Counted from the stretch's first letter, positions 44,321 to 52,459 are shown. The stretch: 64,000 nt of DNA from Lysinibacillus sp. G4S2 (GCF_030348505.1 NZ_JAUCFJ010000002.1:5088001-5152000), one strand, 5' to 3'. Program-made: numbers and translations. The notes: a model not told the origin generated them from the sequence alone.

Positions 44321-44750
44321 AAAAAAAAACGCCCTAATCAAAATTGATTAGGACGAGTTTACCCGTGTTACCACCTATATTTACAAATAGCTCACACTAT
44401 TTGCCTCCATCAGTGCGTCTCATTTCATTTTATCAATTATGCCTCGGCATAATTGCGTCCGGAATCGGTTTTGTGCTCGCACAAAGAACTCCTTTCCGAT
44501 TCTGTGACATCCGCCGGAGGCTTACTTCTTTGGGCGGGTGTTTAAACACCTGCTCAAAGAAATGAGAGATACTGCCGCTGTTGTAACGAGTGCCCATCTC
44601 GTCGTAATCTACTCGCAAACTTGCTTTCGGTACGAAGCTCAAAGGTCATTTTCAAAAGGGGACATTTACCTCATTTCCACCAACAGAGGCTCTCTATATA
44701 ATGCTTATCCAATTTACTTTTCCTTATCAATGCTTTTACTATAGATTGGC
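44321..44750 (-). promoter_or_regulatory. T-box riboswitch with methionine specifier (AUG), interrupted
   Basis: On the minus strand, stem I holds AGAGAGCCTCTGTTGGTGG and ends GAAAATGACCTTTGAGC, placing specifier ATG at 44649-44647. The T-box sequence AGGTGGTAACACGGG lies at 44363-44377, and the terminator CCTAATCAATTTTGATTAGG with TTTTTTTTT at 44321-44352. The AUG codon matches the metS2 gene downstream. A family D hairpin (44432-44562) is inserted between stem I and the antiterminator, which makes this leader longer than usual. Confidence 0.9.
44432..44562. repeat. Hairpin repeat family D inside the T-box leader (D4)
   Basis: ATCAATTATGCCTCGGCATA, ATTGCGTCCGGAATCGG, then TCTGTGACATCCGCCGGAGG and a tail hairpin TTCTTTG...CAAAGAA containing GGTGTTTAAACACC. 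It is the same family as 44208-44320 but has a different loop and tail. Confidence 0.8.
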
Positions 44751-44788
44751 ATCATTTTACTCTTTTTCCTTGTGAATTGCAATGCATG

Positions 44789-44858
44789 TCGATAAATGAC
44801 TGAAAGTTCTCGATAAAATGAAAAAGTTGGTGGATAAAATAAAAAATGTAGTCGATAA
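44789..44858. repeat. 21-bp periodic array, four units (R3)
   Basis: TCGATAA, TCGATAA, TGGATAA and TCGATAA start at 44789, 44810, 44831 and 44852, each exactly 21 bp apart. On the other strand the units read TTATCGA..., as at 14194 and 60111. The array lies just past the stop of the HAD gene at 44863. Confidence 0.88.
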
Positions 44859-44862
44859 AATT

Positions 44863-45510
44863 CTATCCTAGCTTCAAATAGAGTAATTCATTTAAATTAT
44901 CAATAACAATATCTGCATTTTGTAGTTCAATTTCCTGCGCAAAGTCGAAACGAACTCCAACCGAGAGCAGTTGATTGTCACGAGCCGCTTGAATATCAGA
45001 AGAACGATCCCCCACAACTGCTCCGCCTAGAATATCATTTTCCTCGATGACCTTTTTCACTAAATCAGATTTATGACCACTCGAAACGGACTGAATACTA
45101 TATGTACCTTTGATAAAACGTTGCAATTGATAGGTTTCTACTATTGCTTGTAAATACTCAACTTGTCCATTACTTGCTATGAATAAATGATAGTTTTCTG
45201 CCAAAGTAGCAAGTGTTTGCTCTGCATTTGGATACAATGCACCCTGACGATTACGAATTTGTTCAATAAGCTTAACATGGAATAATGCATTGCTCTCTTC
45301 ACGTATCTCTACCGTATGCATTGGACATAACGTTTCCCAAACAACAGGTAATGGAACACCCATAATTTCTCGGTATGTCTCTATTGGTGTATCTCCCTGC
45401 CACAAGCCCTTTGCACGCAACACATCAAACGTTGCCGATAATGCAGGCTCTAAAATTAGATTTGTTTGAAATAAAGTACCATCCATATCAAAAATAATTA
45501 CTTTTTTCAT
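44863..45510 (-). CDS. HAD family hydrolase, phosphoglycolate-phosphatase-like
   Basis: The 215-residue protein has HAD motif I FDMDGTLF (residues 7-14), motif II in FIASNG, the Lys of motif III in GHKSDLVKK, and motif IV VVGDRSSDIQAA. A C1-type helical cap lies between about 16 and 80. Such enzymes clear phosphoglycolate, pyrophosphate or other small phosphates; the substrate is unknown. The ATG is behind AGGGGTGA. It ends at the edge of a 21-bp array. Confidence 0.88.
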   Translation of the reverse strand: MKKVIIFDMDGTLFQTNLILEPALSATFDVLRAKGLWQGDTPIETYREIMGVPLPVVWETLCPMHTVEIREESNALFHVKLIEQIRNRQGALYPNAEQTLATLAENYHLFIASNGQVEYLQAIVETYQLQRFIKGTYSIQSVSSGHKSDLVKKVIEENDILGGAVVGDRSSDIQAARDNQLLSVGVRFDFAQEIELQNADIVIDNLNELLYLKLG

Positions 45511-45626
45511 AAAATCACCCCTTCTAATGTTATGAACGTTTTCAACTCTTTATTGTTGCTCTTTAATGTCATTTAAAATAATATGACCCCCCTCTAGTTC
45601 CTAAAACTAAAGGAGGTTCATATTTT

Positions 45627-46640
45627 TTAAGGCTCTAAGGGTACTACCATTTCTAATTCCTTTATTTCCTCCCGATAACCTTGCTCATTCCTCTTACCTG
45701 GTTTAAGCGTCAGAGACTTCGGTATTTTTTCCATAGGAGGGAGTGCTAGTATAATATGGTGTCCATAATCCTTGGTCGCTCCCATTTGTATATTAGCCCC
45801 ATCGTATAACGCCCCTTCACTATCAGTCACCTCATACTCAAAAAATGTCCATTTATCATTTTTGTCTAACTCTCTTGGATAATCTACTAGGACATCTATT
45901 CGTGTCGATAGTGGTGTGAATGATACCTGTGCAACGTTTAACTTATATAACCCATCATTAGTACTAGATTTTACATTTGGATGGAAGGTAATAACTTCTT
46001 CCTTTAATTTTTTAAGAGTAAAATCCACATGCCAATTACCTTTGTAGCCAAATAAATCTCTTCCATCTAACGCAACTTCAATTTTATCCCCGTATATATC
46101 TGTATTTGATAAAGTGAATTCATGATGTTCAATAATTGTGTTTTTATCAATATCATCCTGACCTACAGAACCTATCGCAACATCGATTGGCTCCCCATTG
46201 ATTGTTAGCTCACTCATACCTGCAACCTCTTCTTCTAAAGAAACACCATTCTGCCCTGTATAAGCAACCGTAACTAATAATCTATTACCATCATATACCG
46301 CTTCTTCAACAGCCATTGTAAGACCTGCATGTGTATCCTTCTTTCCTATTTTTGTCATCAAATGGTTTTGTTCAATTTTTTTAGCTGCAATATCCCCAAA
46401 TTCAGCATAAATGGCTCCAATATAAGGTACATTGGCTAGTGCAGTCGCTATTGCAGGGGAGAAAAATCCCGAACCTAGTAGTGCTATGCATAATCCACAG
46501 GCAACAAGAAGAGTTTTTATAATTCTAATGTTCAGCTTCTTCCTTTTTGCTGCACTTATTGCCGCCTGCTCTCTCATCATCAATTGTTGAAGTGGAATAT
46601 CGATCCGATCAATAGGTTGATTATTATTTTCCTTACTCAT
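45627..46640 (-). CDS. DUF4179 anti-sigma factor-like membrane protein
   Basis: The 337-residue protein has a cytoplasmic N-terminus with IPLQQLMMREQAAI, one membrane segment (about 43-62), and a large outer part with a DUF4179 domain (IATALANVPYIGAIYAEFGD). The gene overlaps the upstream ECF sigma factor gene by eight bases, the standard arrangement for a sigma/anti-sigma pair, so it probably holds that sigma factor inactive. The signal that frees the sigma factor is unknown. It is the distal gene of the pair. Confidence 0.87.
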   Translation of the reverse strand: MSKENNNQPIDRIDIPLQQLMMREQAAISAAKRKKLNIRIIKTLLVACGLCIALLGSGFFSPAIATALANVPYIGAIYAEFGDIAAKKIEQNHLMTKIGKKDTHAGLTMAVEEAVYDGNRLLVTVAYTGQNGVSLEEEVAGMSELTINGEPIDVAIGSVGQDDIDKNTIIEHHEFTLSNTDIYGDKIEVALDGRDLFGYKGNWHVDFTLKKLKEEVITFHPNVKSSTNDGLYKLNVAQVSFTPLSTRIDVLVDYPRELDKNDKWTFFEYEVTDSEGALYDGANIQMGATKDYGHHIILALPPMEKIPKSLTLKPGKRNEQGYREEIKELEMVVPLEP

Positions 46641-47166
46641 ACAAGTAGCCCTCCCTTAAGATTGGTTTTAACTCTTTCTTAGCTCTATTAATATAGGATT
46701 TCACCGTTCCCTCAGGACATCCCAGCATTTTTGCAATTTCTTTGACAGAGAAATCATGATAAAAGCGTAACCACATAATCGTTTTATACTTGGCATCTAA
46801 TGTTTCAATAGCCTCTTTTAAATCCAATGAACAATTAACATTGTCCATATTTTGATTTCCAGCTAACTCTGCAAAAAACTCCTCATCTCCTGAAGTAAAT
46901 TTTCTTGAATCTTTTCTAATAAAATCAATTGATTTATAAACAACAATCTTAATAATCCACCCTGGAAAACTGCTTGGATTCTTTAATGTTTTCAATGTTG
47001 TATAGGCTTTATAAATAGATTCTTGATAAATATCAAGCGCATCTTGCTCATTTCGAACGTACGAGTAGGCAGTACGATATAATTTTTCACGCATTAAAGC
47101 AATCAACTGCTCAAATGCTTCATCATCCCCCCTTTTTGCGCTTTTAACCAACTTTTGTATATCCAC
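46633..47166 (-). CDS. ECF-type RNA polymerase sigma factor
   Basis: The 177-residue protein has sigma region 2 (AYSYVRNEQDALDIYQESIY; PSSFPGWIIKIVVYKSIDFI) and region 4 (MWLRFYHDFSVKEIAKMLGC, PEGTVKSYINRAKKEL), with no regions 1 or 3. The GTG at 47166 sits 7 bases past AAGGAGG; a TTG one codon earlier is less well placed. It overlaps the anti-sigma gene. A candidate ECF promoter (47197-47223) directly upstream suggests self-activation. Confidence 0.92.
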   Translation of the reverse strand: MDIQKLVKSAKRGDDEAFEQLIALMREKLYRTAYSYVRNEQDALDIYQESIYKAYTTLKTLKNPSSFPGWIIKIVVYKSIDFIRKDSRKFTSGDEEFFAELAGNQNMDNVNCSLDLKEAIETLDAKYKTIMWLRFYHDFSVKEIAKMLGCPEGTVKSYINRAKKELKPILREGYLYE

Positions 47167-47196
47167 CAAATCTCCTCCTTCTGGCTACACTTTAAA

Positions 47197-47223
47197 GTCG
47201 TTTGAGAAAAGGAAAACGTTGCA
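47197..47223 (-). promoter_or_regulatory. Candidate ECF sigma promoter
   Basis: On the minus strand TGCAAC is followed, after 17 bases, by CGAC. This is close to the Bacillus ECF pattern TGAAAC-N16/17-CGTC, and lies about 30 bases before the sigma factor start. One base differs from consensus in each half. Confidence 0.5.
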
Positions 47224-47234
47224 AAAAAAAAATA

Positions 47235-47263
47235 GATGTCCCCTCTTACAAATAGAGGCATCC
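47235..47263 (-). terminator. Terminator after fosB
   Basis: A stem of GGATGCCTCT with AGAGGGGACATC, followed by TATTTTTTTTTT on the minus strand, lies just past the fosB stop at 47275. Confidence 0.75.
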
Positions 47264-47274
47264 ATTTTTTAATA

Positions 47275-47697
47275 TTATTCAAAAAACTCCATATGCGTTT
47301 TTTCTTTCTTATAGTAATCCAATCGATCCTGTAAAGTCCCTGTATGGAATTCGAATTTATGACCGTCTGGATCCGTGAAATAAATCGATTTTTTATCACT
47401 TATATCTCTTTGTCTGCCTTCTAGTATGTTGACATTATGTTGGACTAGCTTTTCATACATTTTGTCAAAATCATCCTCATGGATTGAAAATGCTATATGA
47501 GTATAGGATTGATGGATTTCATTGCGTGGAATATCCTGTTCTACATTAAGAGCAAGCCACAGCCCATTTACATCAAAATAGGCTGTACTTCTCCCCTTCA
47601 CTAGTAACTTTGCGTCTAAAACTTTTTCATAAAATGCGATGGATTCCTCTAGATTTGATACTGAAAATAATAAATGATTAATGTTCTGGATTGTCAT
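47275..47697 (-). CDS. fosB: FosB bacillithiol transferase (fosfomycin resistance)
   Basis: The 140-residue VOC-fold enzyme adds bacillithiol to fosfomycin and opens its epoxide. Metal ligands are His8 ([10 protein letters not shown]), His67 (SYTHIAF) and Glu116 (KFEFHTG). The C-terminal block [19 protein letters not shown] is typical of Bacillus and Staphylococcus FosB. A YfiT-type DinB protein (58015) also points to bacillithiol use. It is a single gene with its own terminator; a 21-bp array lies directly upstream. It may be intrinsic, since such genes are common on Bacillus chromosomes. Confidence 0.94.
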   Translation of the reverse strand: MTIQNINHLLFSVSNLEESIAFYEKVLDAKLLVKGRSTAYFDVNGLWLALNVEQDIPRNEIHQSYTHIAFSIHEDDFDKMYEKLVQHNVNILEGRQRDISDKKSIYFTDPDGHKFEFHTGTLQDRLDYYKKEKTHMEFFE

Positions 47698-47720
47698 GTG
47701 TGTGTGCCCCTAACTTTGAA

Positions 47721-47835
47721 ATCGCTGATAGAAGTAGGTTTATCGCTGATAGACAGGCTAAAATCGCTGATAAATCCCTCCATATCGCTGATAAAATGCC
47801 GATTTGCGCTGATAAAGCTTCCAATTCCGCTGATA
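47721..47835. repeat. 21-bp periodic array, six units (R4)
   Basis: GCTGATA occurs at 47724, 47745, 47766, 47787, 47808 and 47829, exactly 21 bp apart; the first four are part of ATCGCTGATA. Bases between the heptamers vary. It lies between fosB and rsgA. Open frames across it exist because 21 is a multiple of three. Confidence 0.92.
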
Positions 47836-47865
47836 GCTCGCTCTCTCACTCTTATCAAGATTCAT

Positions 47866-48942
47866 TTATTTTGATTTTTTACCTTTCTTTAAACCTTTCG
47901 CGACTTGCTTCCATTTGCGTTGCTCAGTTAGTCTTGCCTGTTCATTTGTTTTTCGTTCGATAAAAGCAAGCTCTTTTTGTAGCTTAAAATAGCTTTGGAG
48001 ACGTGATTGTTCAAGCACGCCATCTGTAATCGCTTGCTTTACAGCACAATGTGGCTCCTTTTTATGTGTACAATCCCGATAATGACAGGCTGCCGAAAGT
48101 TCCTCGATATCCTTAAAGCTAGAGGATAAACTATCCCCCTGATCCCATAATTGTAGCTCTCGCATTCCAGGTGTATCGATTAAACAACCGCCACTCGGCA
48201 GTATCACTAACTCACGATGTGTTGTTGTATGGCGCCCCTTTGCGTCATCTTCACGAATATCCGAAACCTTCATATAGTCCTCACCACTAAGAACATTCGT
48301 CAATGTGGATTTCCCTGCACCAGAAGAACCGAGCAAGGCTCCTGTTACGCCTTCCGTAAATAGCGAACGAATATCTACTAAGCCTTCACCTGACAGAGCG
48401 CTAGTCACAAAAACATCTACACCGAACGCTACAGATTCAACCTCACTGATCATACTAGAAATATCTTCACATAAATCAGCCTTCGTCAATACAACAACCG
48501 GCTTCGCACCTGAATCCCACGCAGCTACTAAATAACGTTCTAGACGACGAATATTAAAGTCTGCATTCAAGCTCATAACTAAAAGCACGATATCAACATT
48601 CGACGCTACAATCTGCTCTTGTATTTCCGCCCCCGCAGCCTTACGTGAAAAGACTGATTTTCGTGTAAACAATTTATGAATAATCGCCTTTTCCTCACCA
48701 GGCATTTTCTCAACTAGCACCCAATCCCCAACTGCTGGGAAATCCTCACGTGCTAATGACGTATACGCGTAATGTCCAGCAATCGTTGCTAGCCACTCTC
48801 CTTCTTCAGCCAATACACGATAGGAATGCTTATGCTCTAAAGTAACCCTAGCCGGTACACAGTTCGCCAGCTTAGCCTCCTGTTTAAATCCAGTCATTTG
48901 CTCTTCAAAATATGTTGAAAATCCTAAAGTTGTTAAATTCAA
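47866..48942 (-). CDS. rsgA: Ribosome small-subunit-dependent GTPase (RsgA/YloQ)
   Basis: The 358-residue protein is a circularly permuted GTPase that helps late 30S subunit maturation. An OB domain (about 28-95) is followed by G4 LTKAD, then G1 GSSGAGKST and G3 DTPGMRE in the reversed order typical of RsgA. A zinc knuckle follows (CHYRDCTHKKEPHC) and a basic tail KKGKKSK. The start is TTG at 48942 behind AGGAGG. The sequence is longer than B. subtilis YloQ (about 298), so this may be a second, longer paralogue. Confidence 0.9.
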   Translation of the reverse strand: MNLTTLGFSTYFEEQMTGFKQEAKLANCVPARVTLEHKHSYRVLAEEGEWLATIAGHYAYTSLAREDFPAVGDWVLVEKMPGEEKAIIHKLFTRKSVFSRKAAGAEIQEQIVASNVDIVLLVMSLNADFNIRRLERYLVAAWDSGAKPVVVLTKADLCEDISSMISEVESVAFGVDVFVTSALSGEGLVDIRSLFTEGVTGALLGSSGAGKSTLTNVLSGEDYMKVSDIREDDAKGRHTTTHRELVILPSGGCLIDTPGMRELQLWDQGDSLSSSFKDIEELSAACHYRDCTHKKEPHCAVKQAITDGVLEQSRLQSYFKLQKELAFIERKTNEQARLTEQRKWKQVAKGLKKGKKSK

Positions 48943-49318
48943 TTTGTTTTCCTCCTAAATGTGCATATCATTTGTACTCGATTGATAAAAACATAAAAAA
49001 ACCTTGTCTCTGCGCAATTCGGCAGTTACAAGGTTTCACAGGCACATTTAAGAGAATATACAAATCACCACAATTGTGCAGTCATCTCACTACAATGCGT
49101 GGTCAAATTATATATTTTAGGCGTGTGAAATTGAACAAACCGAATTGCAGTTCGTTAAAAACGGCTCTATTCATCATGTCACATCACCTACTTCCGATAT
49201 TAGTTGCTTTTAATATAGCGGAATTTTCCGAAAATGTCAATTACAATCTTACAAGCATGTATCCCCTCCCTCCCCGCATACAATAAACAAGACCGCTATC
49301 GGCGAAGGAGATGTTGAA
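48943..49318. other. Gap between divergent rsgA and bpsA
   Basis: This 376-bp stretch holds a hairpin AAACCTTGT...ACAAGGTTT (48999-49036) and an AT-rich promoter zone for bpsA. The hairpin is in the rsgA leader direction and could be an attenuator. No gene or repeat of the other families is visible. Confidence 0.4.
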
Positions 49319-50401
49319 TTGTCAAAAATCATTTCGATCAGCACATACAAACCACCGTACACATTACAACAGACAAACGCAGAGGAACTAACGAAGGAGC
49401 TGTTTCATGCAAAAATCCCCAAATTAGAACGCTACTTAAAAGTTTTTGAGAATGGTGGTATTGAAACGCGTAATTTTTGTGTACCACCAGAATGGCAGCG
49501 TATGGATCATTCCTTTGAAGAACGTAACGATTTATATATTGAGCTAGCTACACAATATAGTGTTGAGGTCATTCAAGCCTGTTTACAAAATGAAGCGTTT
49601 TTAGAAGCACCGATTTCGCCTAAAGATATTGATGCCATTATTTTCGTGAGTAGCTCAGGTATTTCAACACCAAGTATTGATGCACGAGTTATGAATAAAC
49701 TTCCATTTTCAGACAGACTTAAGCGTATTCCACTTTGGGGACTTGGCTGTGCTGGTGGTGCTGCTGGTGTTAGTAGAGCTTATGATTTTTGTCGTGCTCA
49801 TCCAGAAGCAAAAGTTCTTGTCATTTGTGTCGAGCTTTGTAGTCTAACTTTTCAACCCAATGATTTTTCGAAAAGTAATTTAATTGGTGCCTCTCTTTTT
49901 GCAGATGGTGCAGCATGCGCACTTATCTGTGGAGATGAAGTGAATATCGCAGTAAAAAAATCAACACCTACTATCATAGGTTCTGGCTCTAAATGGATGC
50001 CAAATTCAGAAAATGTTATGGGCTGGAATATAAAAAACAATGGCCTCCATGTCGTTTTTCAGAAAAGTATTCCTGCTATAATTACTACTTGGCTCGGCCC
50101 ATTCATTGAACAATTTTTATTGGAACATAAGCTATTCAGTGAACAGCTTAACCACTTTATTGCACATCCAGGCGGTAAAAAAGTATTAAAAGCCTATGAA
50201 GATACTCTTTATCTAGCTCCCTCAAAAACCGACATTTCTCGGGAAATATTAAAACATCATGGAAATATGTCATCTCCTACAGTGCTATATGTGTTGGAGC
50301 AATTTATGTTAAACGAAGGACAAGTGGAGGATACTGGCTTGCTCGTCGCTCTTGGGCCTGGCTTTTGCGCTGAAGCTGTATTACTCAAATGGAGGGAGTA
50401 G
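49319..50401 (+). CDS. bpsA: Type III polyketide synthase, BpsA-like
   Basis: The 360-residue enzyme condenses acyl-CoA and malonyl-CoA units into alkylpyrone-type products. The chalcone-synthase triad is Cys144 (GLGCAGG), His283 (FIAHPGG) and Asn316 (HHGNMSSP). In B. subtilis the bpsA-bpsB pair makes triketide pyrones and their methyl ethers, and the same gene order is present here. The start is TTG at 49319, eight bases after AAGGAG. It is followed one base later by the methyltransferase gene. Confidence 0.93.
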   Translation: MSKIISISTYKPPYTLQQTNAEELTKELFHAKIPKLERYLKVFENGGIETRNFCVPPEWQRMDHSFEERNDLYIELATQYSVEVIQACLQNEAFLEAPISPKDIDAIIFVSSSGISTPSIDARVMNKLPFSDRLKRIPLWGLGCAGGAAGVSRAYDFCRAHPEAKVLVICVELCSLTFQPNDFSKSNLIGASLFADGAACALICGDEVNIAVKKSTPTIIGSGSKWMPNSENVMGWNIKNNGLHVVFQKSIPAIITTWLGPFIEQFLLEHKLFSEQLNHFIAHPGGKKVLKAYEDTLYLAPSKTDISREILKHHGNMSSPTVLYVLEQFMLNEGQVEDTGLLVALGPGFCAEAVLLKWRE

Positions 50402-50402
50402 C

Positions 50403-50945
50403 ATGATTTTTTACATTATCTTGATTCTCGTCATTCTACAAAGATTGATAGAAGTTTTCATTGCAAAACGCAATGAAAAATGGATGCTCTCACAAGGAGC
50501 CTATGAAGTTGGTGCTTCTCATTATCCATATATGGTTACAATGCACATCAGTTTTTTCCTCTTTTTAATTGTTGAAGTAGTTACTAATAATAATAGTTTA
50601 TCGCCTTTATTTCCGTTATTGTTCTTATTATTTATTGCCGTGCAAGCATTACGTATTTGGTGCATTCGTTCATTGGGGAATTTTTGGAATACAAAAATAT
50701 TAATTTTGCCAGGTGCAGAAGTTGTACGGAAAGGTCCTTACACATTTATGCGCCACCCAAATTACACGGTCGTTTGCTTAGAAATTCTTCTTTTGCCTTT
50801 AATGTTTCAAGCATATTTTACAGCGTTTTGCTTTACACTTTTAAATATGACAATATTATCAATACGCATTCCCATCGAAGAAAAAGCTTTACGCGACGCT
50901 ACGAATTATAATCATGTATTTCAAAAGAAGATTTCGGAATCCTAG
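50403..50945 (+). CDS. bpsB: Isoprenylcysteine carboxyl methyltransferase-like protein, BpsB-like
   Basis: The 180-residue membrane protein has four or five hydrophobic segments and the ICMT-family C-terminal motif GPYTFMRHPNY followed by EEKALRDATNY. In B. subtilis BpsB methylates the alkylpyrones made by BpsA, and the tight coupling (one base between genes, GGAGGGAG site in the bpsA end) supports that role. The ATG is at 50403. The terminator stem at 50928 begins inside its last codons. Confidence 0.88.
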   Translation: MIFYIILILVILQRLIEVFIAKRNEKWMLSQGAYEVGASHYPYMVTMHISFFLFLIVEVVTNNNSLSPLFPLLFLLFIAVQALRIWCIRSLGNFWNTKILILPGAEVVRKGPYTFMRHPNYTVVCLEILLLPLMFQAYFTAFCFTLLNMTILSIRIPIEEKALRDATNYNHVFQKKISES

Positions 50946-50956
50946 CCGAAATCTTC
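50928..50956 (+). terminator. Terminator after bpsAB
   Basis: GAAGATTTCGG and CCGAAATCTTC form an 11-bp stem followed by TTTATTTATT. It overlaps the end of bpsB. Confidence 0.85.
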
Positions 50957-50973
50957 TTTATTTATTCTTTAAT

Positions 50974-51227
50974 GGCTCATCACCATAACGTGTGGTTGAT
51001 TTCCGTTCCGGCTGGGCGCTTTGTTGCTGCCGCTACGTTAGCACTTCGCTTTCGCACAGAGCAAAGCTTCCTGGGGGCGTCCGATGAGCCGCTTCACTCG
51101 CGTTGCTCGCTCCAGGGTCTCATCTGTGACGCTGATCCCCAAGGAGTCGCCCAGTCTCCACTCCAATCAACTAATGTACATGGCATATATTTTTAAAAAT
51201 GTCATCCACAGTTTTTGATGATGAGCC
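50974..51227. mobile_element. Intact family B (ISL3-like) repeat with 8-bp TSD (B3)
   Basis: It starts GGCTCATCACCATAACGTGT and ends GTTTTTGATGATGAGCC, imperfect inverted ends of about 25 bp. The flanks TCTTTAAT (50966-50973 and 51228-51235) form a perfect 8-bp duplication. Ends beginning GGCTC and an 8-bp AT-rich duplication are typical of the ISL3 insertion-sequence family. The interior is the GC-rich core with one CGCTTCGCTTTCGCACAGA-like module and no gene. The duplication includes the yciC stop codon. Confidence 0.88.
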
Positions 51228-51230
51228 TCT

Positions 51231-52424
51231 TTAATGCCATTCCCAATTGAACGGATCTTGTAAACTTTCCCATGGGTTATTAAACTCATCTTCCGTTAAT
51301 AAACACTTGTCCAATTCTTTTATAATCGCCTCTTTATCTAATTCAACGCCAATTATAACGAGCTGTGTCATGCGATCTCCAAATTCCTCATCCCAATCCT
51401 CTAGTACCTCAGGGCTTTGCAAGAAAACATCCTGCTGCTGTTCCTTTGGCAAAGCGGCTACCCAATAAGAGACTGGTTCTATTTTTGCCGATGAGCCAGC
51501 CTGTGATAGTAATAATGCAACATCCTGATGTTTCGCACTCCAAATAATACCCTTTGCTCTAACAATCGATTCTGGCATATGATCACACCATTCTACAAAA
51601 CGCATTGAATGAAATGGTCTTCTACGCTTATAGGTGAAAGAAGAAATGCCGTACTCCTCTGTTTCAGGAGTATGATTTTCATGACCAAGCTCTAATTCCT
51701 TTAACCAACCAGCAGATTCGGATACCCTTTCAAAGTCAAAGCGTCCAGTATTTAATATCTCAGCTGGCTCTATTACACCATTAACTGTACGAATTAGCTT
51801 AGCTTCAGGTTGTAAAGCGCGCAAAATTCGCTCTAATCTTTCAAGCTCTTCAACTGATACTAAATCACATTTGTTTAAAACAAGGACATCACAAAACTCG
51901 ATTTGATCAATGAGTAAGTCCGCAACATCCCGTTCGTCTAACTCACCGACTGCCTCCTTACGCTCCAAAAGACTTTCACCTGACTGAAAATCATGCCAAA
52001 AACGATTTGCATCTACTACAGTCACCATCGTATCAAGCTGGCAAAACTTTGTTAAATCAATACCTAGCTCCTCGTCTAAATAGCTAAACGTTTGGGCAAC
52101 AGGTATTGGCTCACTAATCCCTGTCGATTCAATTAAAATGTAATCAATAGTACCAAGCTTCGCGAGACGTTCCACTTCCTGCAATAAATCTTCACGCAGC
52201 GTGCAGCAAATACAACCATTCGATAACTCCACAAATTTTTCCTCTGTTCGTGAAATTCCGCTTCCATTTGCGATTAGCTCCGCATCAATATTAATTTCAC
52301 TCATATCATTGACGATTACAGCCACACGCATATCCTTTTCATTTTGTAGAACGTGATTCATCATCGTAGTCTTACCAGAACCTAAATAACCACTTAAAAC
52401 TGTAACAGGAATTTTCTTCACCAT
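51231..52424 (-). CDS. yciC: YciC/CobW-type GTP-dependent zinc metallochaperone
   Basis: The 397-residue protein has the G3E GTPase P-loop GYLGSGKTT (12-20), the metal site GCICC (Cys70, Cys72, Cys73), NKCD guanine motif and a C-terminal CobW_C domain. YciC and ZagA proteins deliver zinc when it is scarce. A Zur-type operator (52439-52459) lies immediately upstream, and the divergent neighbour is a zinc-free L33, which makes the zinc role firm. A family B element inserted exactly at its stop codon. Confidence 0.92.
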   Translation of the reverse strand: MVKKIPVTVLSGYLGSGKTTMMNHVLQNEKDMRVAVIVNDMSEINIDAELIANGSGISRTEEKFVELSNGCICCTLREDLLQEVERLAKLGTIDYILIESTGISEPIPVAQTFSYLDEELGIDLTKFCQLDTMVTVVDANRFWHDFQSGESLLERKEAVGELDERDVADLLIDQIEFCDVLVLNKCDLVSVEELERLERILRALQPEAKLIRTVNGVIEPAEILNTGRFDFERVSESAGWLKELELGHENHTPETEEYGISSFTYKRRRPFHSMRFVEWCDHMPESIVRAKGIIWSAKHQDVALLLSQAGSSAKIEPVSYWVAALPKEQQQDVFLQSPEVLEDWDEEFGDRMTQLVIIGVELDKEAIIKELDKCLLTEDEFNNPWESLQDPFNWEWH

Positions 52425-52438
52425 TTTTACAACTCCTC

Positions 52439-52459
52439 AAATCGTAATCATTACTATTT
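52439..52459. promoter_or_regulatory. Zur box upstream of yciC
   Basis: ATCGTAATCATTACTATT lies in a 9-1-9 inverted repeat that differs from the B. subtilis Zur consensus (AAATCGTAAT-N-ATTACGATTT) at a single base. It is 15-35 bases ahead of the yciC start and would block its promoter when zinc is plentiful. Confidence 0.85.

Noticed and set aside
47103..47399. A 98-codon frame between the sigma factor gene and fosB
   Set aside because: It overlaps both genes in a different frame and crosses the fosB terminator.
47721..47835. CRISPR array or repeat-protein gene
   Set aside because: Only a heptamer to decamer is conserved in each 21-bp unit, which is far shorter than CRISPR repeats. Open frames at 47674-47963 are explained by the multiple-of-three period.
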